Shown here: in pieces, positions 59,501-64,000 of the stretch
Layout of the letters: each line of letters opens with the position of its first letter
Numbering within the stretch: position 1 is the stretch's first letter
Assembly: GCF_932294415.1 (NCBI RefSeq)
Contig: NC_065545.1
Span: forward strand, 42,384,327-42,448,326
Length of the DNA stretch: 64,000 bases
From: Quercus robur
Taxonomy: Eukaryota > Streptophyta > Magnoliopsida > Fagales > Fagaceae
Direction of reading: 5' to 3'
Program-made: the position numbers and the translations under genes
Notes under the pieces: generated by a model
What the model was told of the DNA's origin: nothing
Seen by the model: only the letters and a program-made list of their open reading frames with translations
The model's database searches: none

Positions 59501-62500
59501 CAAACACATAACTAGGTGTACCTGAGAAAGAATGGTGATTCCACCATGAATCAACTCTATCAACAAACCCATCCATTTTCAACCAAATATTCTCAAACCG
59601 GAAGGGACTTTTCCCCCTCGCCATACCCCCTGCCTCTAAAAGAATTGGGAAATGGTCTGAGATAGGTCATGGTAGAATCCGCTGGATCACATCAAGAAGA
59701 CATGGTGGCTGGTTAATACCACTAGACCATGTATAACTCTCTCCCTCCAAAGGCAAGTCTATCAAGTTTGGGTCCTCGATAAATTCAGAAAATTTTTCCA
59801 TAGCCAAAGTAAGTCGAGATCCACCCCTTCATTCACTAGGGAAGCGAACAACATTAAAATCCCCAAAACATCACCAGGGAACATTCTAGTACTGCTGAAT
59901 ACCAACCAACTCATCCCACAAATAACCCCTTATATTGTTGTCATTTGGGCCATACACCCCTGTACATGCCCAAATAAAACCATCCTCCACTCCTTTCCAT
60001 TGAACCGACACTGAGAATGAACCCACCAGAACCTACTTTTCTAAAACCCTTCTATCCCACATAATCAAGACTCCCCCAGCCGTTTGATCAGCATCTAGAA
60101 CTGCCCAATCCACATATGAACAACTCCACAAACCCCAAACCATCTGTCTATCAATGCCGACAAGCTTTGTTTCTTGAAGGCAAATAACATCACACTTCCA
60201 CTCCCATAACAAATTTCTGACTACCAAACATTTATGGGTGTCGTTCAATCCTCTAACATTCCAAGACATCATTTTCAACTTCATTAATACTATCAATTCC
60301 CCATTACTTCTTTTACTACACTACCAACACCCTATCGCCCATCATAATTAACCAAGAAGATTAAATTCCTCAACTCTCTTTTCCCTTTACCCGTTGAGAA
60401 GGCTGCTTTTTGGTTAACCGTTGCTTTCTTCCGTCGTTCGATAACTACCTCTATCCCCCTTTCTAGACTTTGAAGATAGTCGATGCATAACCTCTCATGA
60501 CGGTTCATAGAAAGCTCAACCACTTTACTAAAACCTTGGATCCTATGCTTCATCCAACTTGAGACATCTAGCCTACTACCCGGACCCAACACCTCATTAT
60601 CCTTGTACATTTCCATCAACAAGTCCAGCCCCGGAAGAGCGATAGAGGATAGCGACTTACAGTTTGTAAAACTCTCCTCCTCACCCAAACAAGCTACTTC
60701 TGAGCTAGCCCCTCCCTCCTCCATCGAAACCCCCAGATTGGGCGGATCATTCTCAAAAACAACAATCTACCTAATGCACTTGTCATCCACCCCCTGAGAC
60801 AAATGCACTCCATTCCCACTTCTAGCCTTATCCACACCATAAACACCATTATCCACCAACCCAGCACCCATCATTCTAAGAAGGGCTGCCGTCAAGAAGA
60901 AACCCATAGAAATTGGCATAGCTACCTAATCGGCCTTACCCTGAAGCATAACAGAGTCACCAGAGCTGACCTCAGCTCTATCCAACACCATCGGAGTCAC
61001 TATGTGTCCATCGGAGCTAAACCCATCATAGGAACTACAACCAATCTCCATCGGAGCCACCCCAAGGCAAAAAGAACCATTCCCAACCACCATCTGAGGC
61101 ATCGGAGGCACCACTAGGCCGTCGAAGATGAACCCATCCAAATAACTACAAACAGCCTCTGTCCGACCCACCGTGAGGCTATCAGAGCTGGTTGGAGACT
61201 CTGCTTGACGATCTGCCACCTCTTCAGGAGGCGTCAGGGACTTGGGTTTATCTGAGGAGGCTTTTGCCGTTGTCACAGATGACTCGCCCATTACACAAGT
61301 GTTTGGGCTTGAGAAAATTGCCTCGAGTAGTTGGGTATATCCCAAACGAGGTTGGGCCAGCTTGGTTTTCACACTTAAACCCACAGTTTTCATTTTATTA
61401 CTTTCCCGTGAATCCCATTCACAATCAGAGCCCACCACAGGAAGTAAGTGAAACTGTGATCTTCTAAAGGGACCCACCACGTGTTCCCTTTGACTAACCC
61501 ACTTGGAATGCCTCAATCCACCTTTATTCACCTCAAGATTTGTGTGAACCCGTGACCCTCTTGGAGTACCCACCACCTGCTCTCTCTGATTTCTTTTCAC
61601 CAAATAGGACTCCTCAAACCACCTTTATAAGAATTCCATACCACCCTCCTTTTTCCTTCCCCATTTACCTCTATAGTCAATCATACTGCTGTCCAGTAAA
61701 GATTCCTCAAATCACGTTTATTTCCATAACCATGTACACTCCAATTTGACTTGAATTTCAATAGAGATCTCTTATTAATTCCTATTGGATTTTGCTCACC
61801 TAACTCTGTCTCAACATTAATGCCCTGCTCCCTCCTATCCCCTTCTCCCACCACCATCTTATCAGGCTTGCCCACTGGAAGATCCCCCATCTTGGCACCT
61901 AAACATCTCTGATTCATCACCAACTGTGTCATCTTCCCCTTGTCTGTGGTACCTAACTGCTGCTACTTTCTGTCCTCTACTTTTCCCTGATAGCCTTGCA
62001 CAGCTTCAGCAAAAGTTCTAAAGTTTTGAACCTTCAAATTATGCCTATGCACCTGAGGGATAAATTTTGGATGACCAGTTCCACCCACCACAAATTGGGA
62101 AGGATACAACATCTTTCTAAGTTCAAGCCCAAAAACCATCCAACCATTTTTCTCTTTGCCTTCAGGGATAATAATCGACCTCCTAGACCCGCCAACTTTA
62201 AGTTCAATCAATAGTAAGAATTGACCAGAAAAATTAGTGCTCTGTTGGAGAGTAAGCAATGTCATCGTTTCTGAATGTAAAAAACTGTTTGGAATTTGCC
62301 CCAACAACAATGTGTTCAATATTATCCATCAGCCATTGTGCTGCAATCTTGCCCATGAAGACTAATGTCACTGATCTCATAAAGTATTTGCCCCTCTCAA
62401 AAATATGTAGTGAGAAATAATGTCCCCCTTCCTCTACAACTAATTGAAAAAACTTGGATTCAATGAAAAATTTGCGAACTCCCCCCATGACTAATTGGAG

Positions 62501-62861
62501 AAAATGATGAGAGAAGAATGTCTGGCTAATCAGAGGCAGCCGGGCCTCACTCCTAAACTATGGTATCCCCTTTTTCTTTCCACAAGCAGGTATTAAAGTC
62601 TAGGATTGTTCATTTGATTTTTTTTCAAAGACCCTTCCATAATCCATACAATACAACTTCTGTGCCTGATTTTCCCATCAGGTTCTACACTTCTCTCAGA
62701 CACAGAAAGTCTCTGGATTACTATATTATGGTAACTGGTGAACTCCCACGCTTTCTATGGTTTAAAGTGGACTGACTTTTGTTGATCTGCAATTCTCTTC
62801 TTGGAATAGGATTTGGAAGTGAACAAAAACAAAAAAGGCAAAAGAAAAGTGCTAGAATATG
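56575..62861 (-). mobile_element. Full-length L1-type LINE, broken, with target duplication
   Basis: Perfect 17-bp duplication ATGAAATCTTAGTTCTC at 56558-56574 and 62862-62878 defines the ends; the 3' end is 'cttacctatcaaagaaaaa' on the minus strand. ORF1 begins at 62488 ('MGGVRKFFIESKFF'). ORF2 starts near 60284 ('MMSWNVRGLND', endonuclease), followed by reverse transcriptase ('GLRQGDSL', about 58500; '[11 protein letters not shown]', about 58250) and a C-terminal zf-RVT region (56881-57223). Unlike the 32-kb LINE it has no RNase H domain. Frames are interrupted many times in both ORFs, so it is inactive. The perfect duplication still suggests moderate age. Confidence 0.93.
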
Positions 62862-62878
62862 ATGAAATCTTAGTTCTC

Positions 62879-63335
62879 AGATAGTCAGATGTATTCTTAT
62901 GCACCAGAAACAACTCGGTCCTTCGGTCCAACATATTCAGCATTGCATCATCATCAATTAGCATGAAGATTAACAAGGAGATGGCAAGAAAAAAAATAAA
63001 ACATTGAAGGAAAAAAAAAATCTATATAAGTTGATTATCATTCCATCCGAGTTACACTTTCATTAACCAATCTAATACAGATATAAGTGTGAGTATTACC
63101 CTCTAAAACAGTTACGGGTACGATCAGTTTCACACTTAAACACACCATTCAGGTACTTAAAATGTTATATAGGCCAAATTGGAAAAGGGGGAGGATGTGA
63201 AATAAACAGATCCTAACGCTATAAAGGTCAGCTTTGATAAAATTTCAACTACACGCTATGCAAAATAGGAACTTCCTGTTGCTAATTGGTTAGGTTATGC
63301 TCCTGGAAAGCAGCATGAAGCAAGGTAGCTACATC
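62879..63335 (-). other. 3' flank/3' UTR of the bZIP gene
   Basis: Non-coding sequence between the bZIP stop codon and the LINE insertion. No classical polyadenylation hexamer could be fixed. The LINE lies about 460 bp past the stop codon, so it may be near or inside the transcript end. Confidence 0.5.
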
Positions 63336-63868
63336 CTAGTGACCACCCTGCACAAGCTCTGTTTGCCTAGTCTGTTGAGTGTCACTACTCAAATGTTGGT
63401 CATTCCTGCCAGACCTTAGATCTTCATGCCCAGGAACTTCCCCAAGTCTCTCCTGCAGATACAGTATTTTAATAACTAGATGAGTAAGAAAGTTTAAGCA
63501 AACAGAAAACTTAAAAACTTATAGTGGAACTGATCCAACCATCACCTTGAGTGAAGCATTTTCTGCAAGTAGCTGGTCATACTCGCTCCTGATCCGGTTC
63601 ACTTCTGATCTAAGATTGGAATTTTCTTCTTTCAAGGCATCGGCACGCTGAGCTAGCTCATCGCATTCCGCCTGACTCAAAAGAATGCATGCATAAATCA
63701 ATGAATTCATATGGAAGCAAGTGATGCAAGGTAGCTAGAACGGACTTCAGGAAAGAAAAAAAACAAAGGATCTAAGGGACACTTCCTTACCTGCTTACGC
63801 AACCTGGATCGACGAGCAGATTCTCTATTCGACTGCTTCCTTCTTTGTCTCTTAAGTTCTCTTTCATC
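63336..63868 (-). CDS. Group-G bZIP (G-box-binding factor type), 3' part
   Basis: Last three coding exons of a nuclear transcription factor that binds G-box (CACGTG) DNA as a dimer. Minus-strand exons: 63868-63791, 63671-63546, 63452-63336 (stop TAG), introns GT/AG, all phase 0. The first holds the basic region '[20 protein letters not shown]' followed by 'SRLRKQ'. The second holds the leucine zipper ('[20 protein letters not shown]'), with further heptads '[20 protein letters not shown]'. The third encodes a hydrophilic tail ending 'ELVQGGH'. The basic region fits GBF1/CPRF1/bZIP16/bZIP68; which member is unclear. The proline-rich N-terminal exons expected for this group lie beyond the window edge. 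Confidence 0.92.
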
Positions 63869-64000
63869 CTAAATCCACAAAACAGTGTATATATACGTAA
63901 AATACAATTTACATATGACAGTGAAGCTTCAGAATAGAAAATGCTTGGCTTTTAATTGTAGCTACTATTAGCTGGAAGCTCTCGAATCAGGTGGAAAGCA

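Overview
This window is plant nuclear DNA: AT-rich, with spliced genes using GT/AG introns, dense in MITEs, Mutator-like and hAT elements, plant L1-type LINEs and solo-LTR-like fossils. Gene content (CYP82 P450s, a SYP22-like syntaxin, a group-G bZIP) and repeat style suggest a woody eudicot, perhaps Fagales. The order-level guess is inference only.

Layout. 1-4.6 kb: repeats and MITEs. 4.6-26 kb: a tandem CYP82 cytochrome P450 cluster on the + strand with three copies in increasing intactness. Copy 1 (4630-10818) is a pseudogene: 5'-truncated, with a nonsense codon, an intron swollen to 4.6 kb by nested transposons and a MITE in exon 2. Copy 2 (16976-19263) is open throughout, but the expected ATG reads ATC. 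Copy 3 (24049-25892) looks intact, with a TATA box and a 272-bp intron. A Mutator-like element carrying a gene-like fragment (Pack-MULE type) and a solo LTR lies between copies 1 and 2. Tandem and foldback repeats lie between copies 2 and 3.

26-31.9 kb is intergenic, with MITEs and a LINE scrap. 31.9-37.5 kb is a nearly full-length but broken L1-type LINE with an RNase H domain (minus strand). 37,565-45,277 is bounded by a matching terminal inverted repeat and a perfect 9-bp target duplication. I read it as one 7.7-kb Mutator-like element that holds a 92-bp higher-order satellite, a 29-bp minisatellite, a nested Harbinger-type MITE, an LTR-like fossil and a minus-strand promoter/leader-like segment.

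46.5-51.2 kb: an intact seven-exon SYP22/VAM3-type Qa-SNARE gene, with a Mutator-type foldback in intron 4. 51.7-56.5 kb: gene-poor, with a TIR element and a possible tRNA-derived SINE. 56,575-62,861: a second full-length, broken L1-type LINE (minus strand) with a perfect 17-bp target-site duplication, inserted just past the 3' end of a G-box-binding-factor-type bZIP gene. The last three coding exons of that gene occupy 63,336-63,868 on the minus strand and the gene continues beyond the window.

Functionally, only three loci look like active host genes: CYP82 copy 3 (specialised metabolism), the syntaxin (vacuolar/prevacuolar fusion) and the bZIP (G-box transcription). CYP82 copy 2 is uncertain. 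No system outside known families was established. The most unusual structures are the 7.7-kb repeat-filled Mutator-like element and the Pack-MULE.
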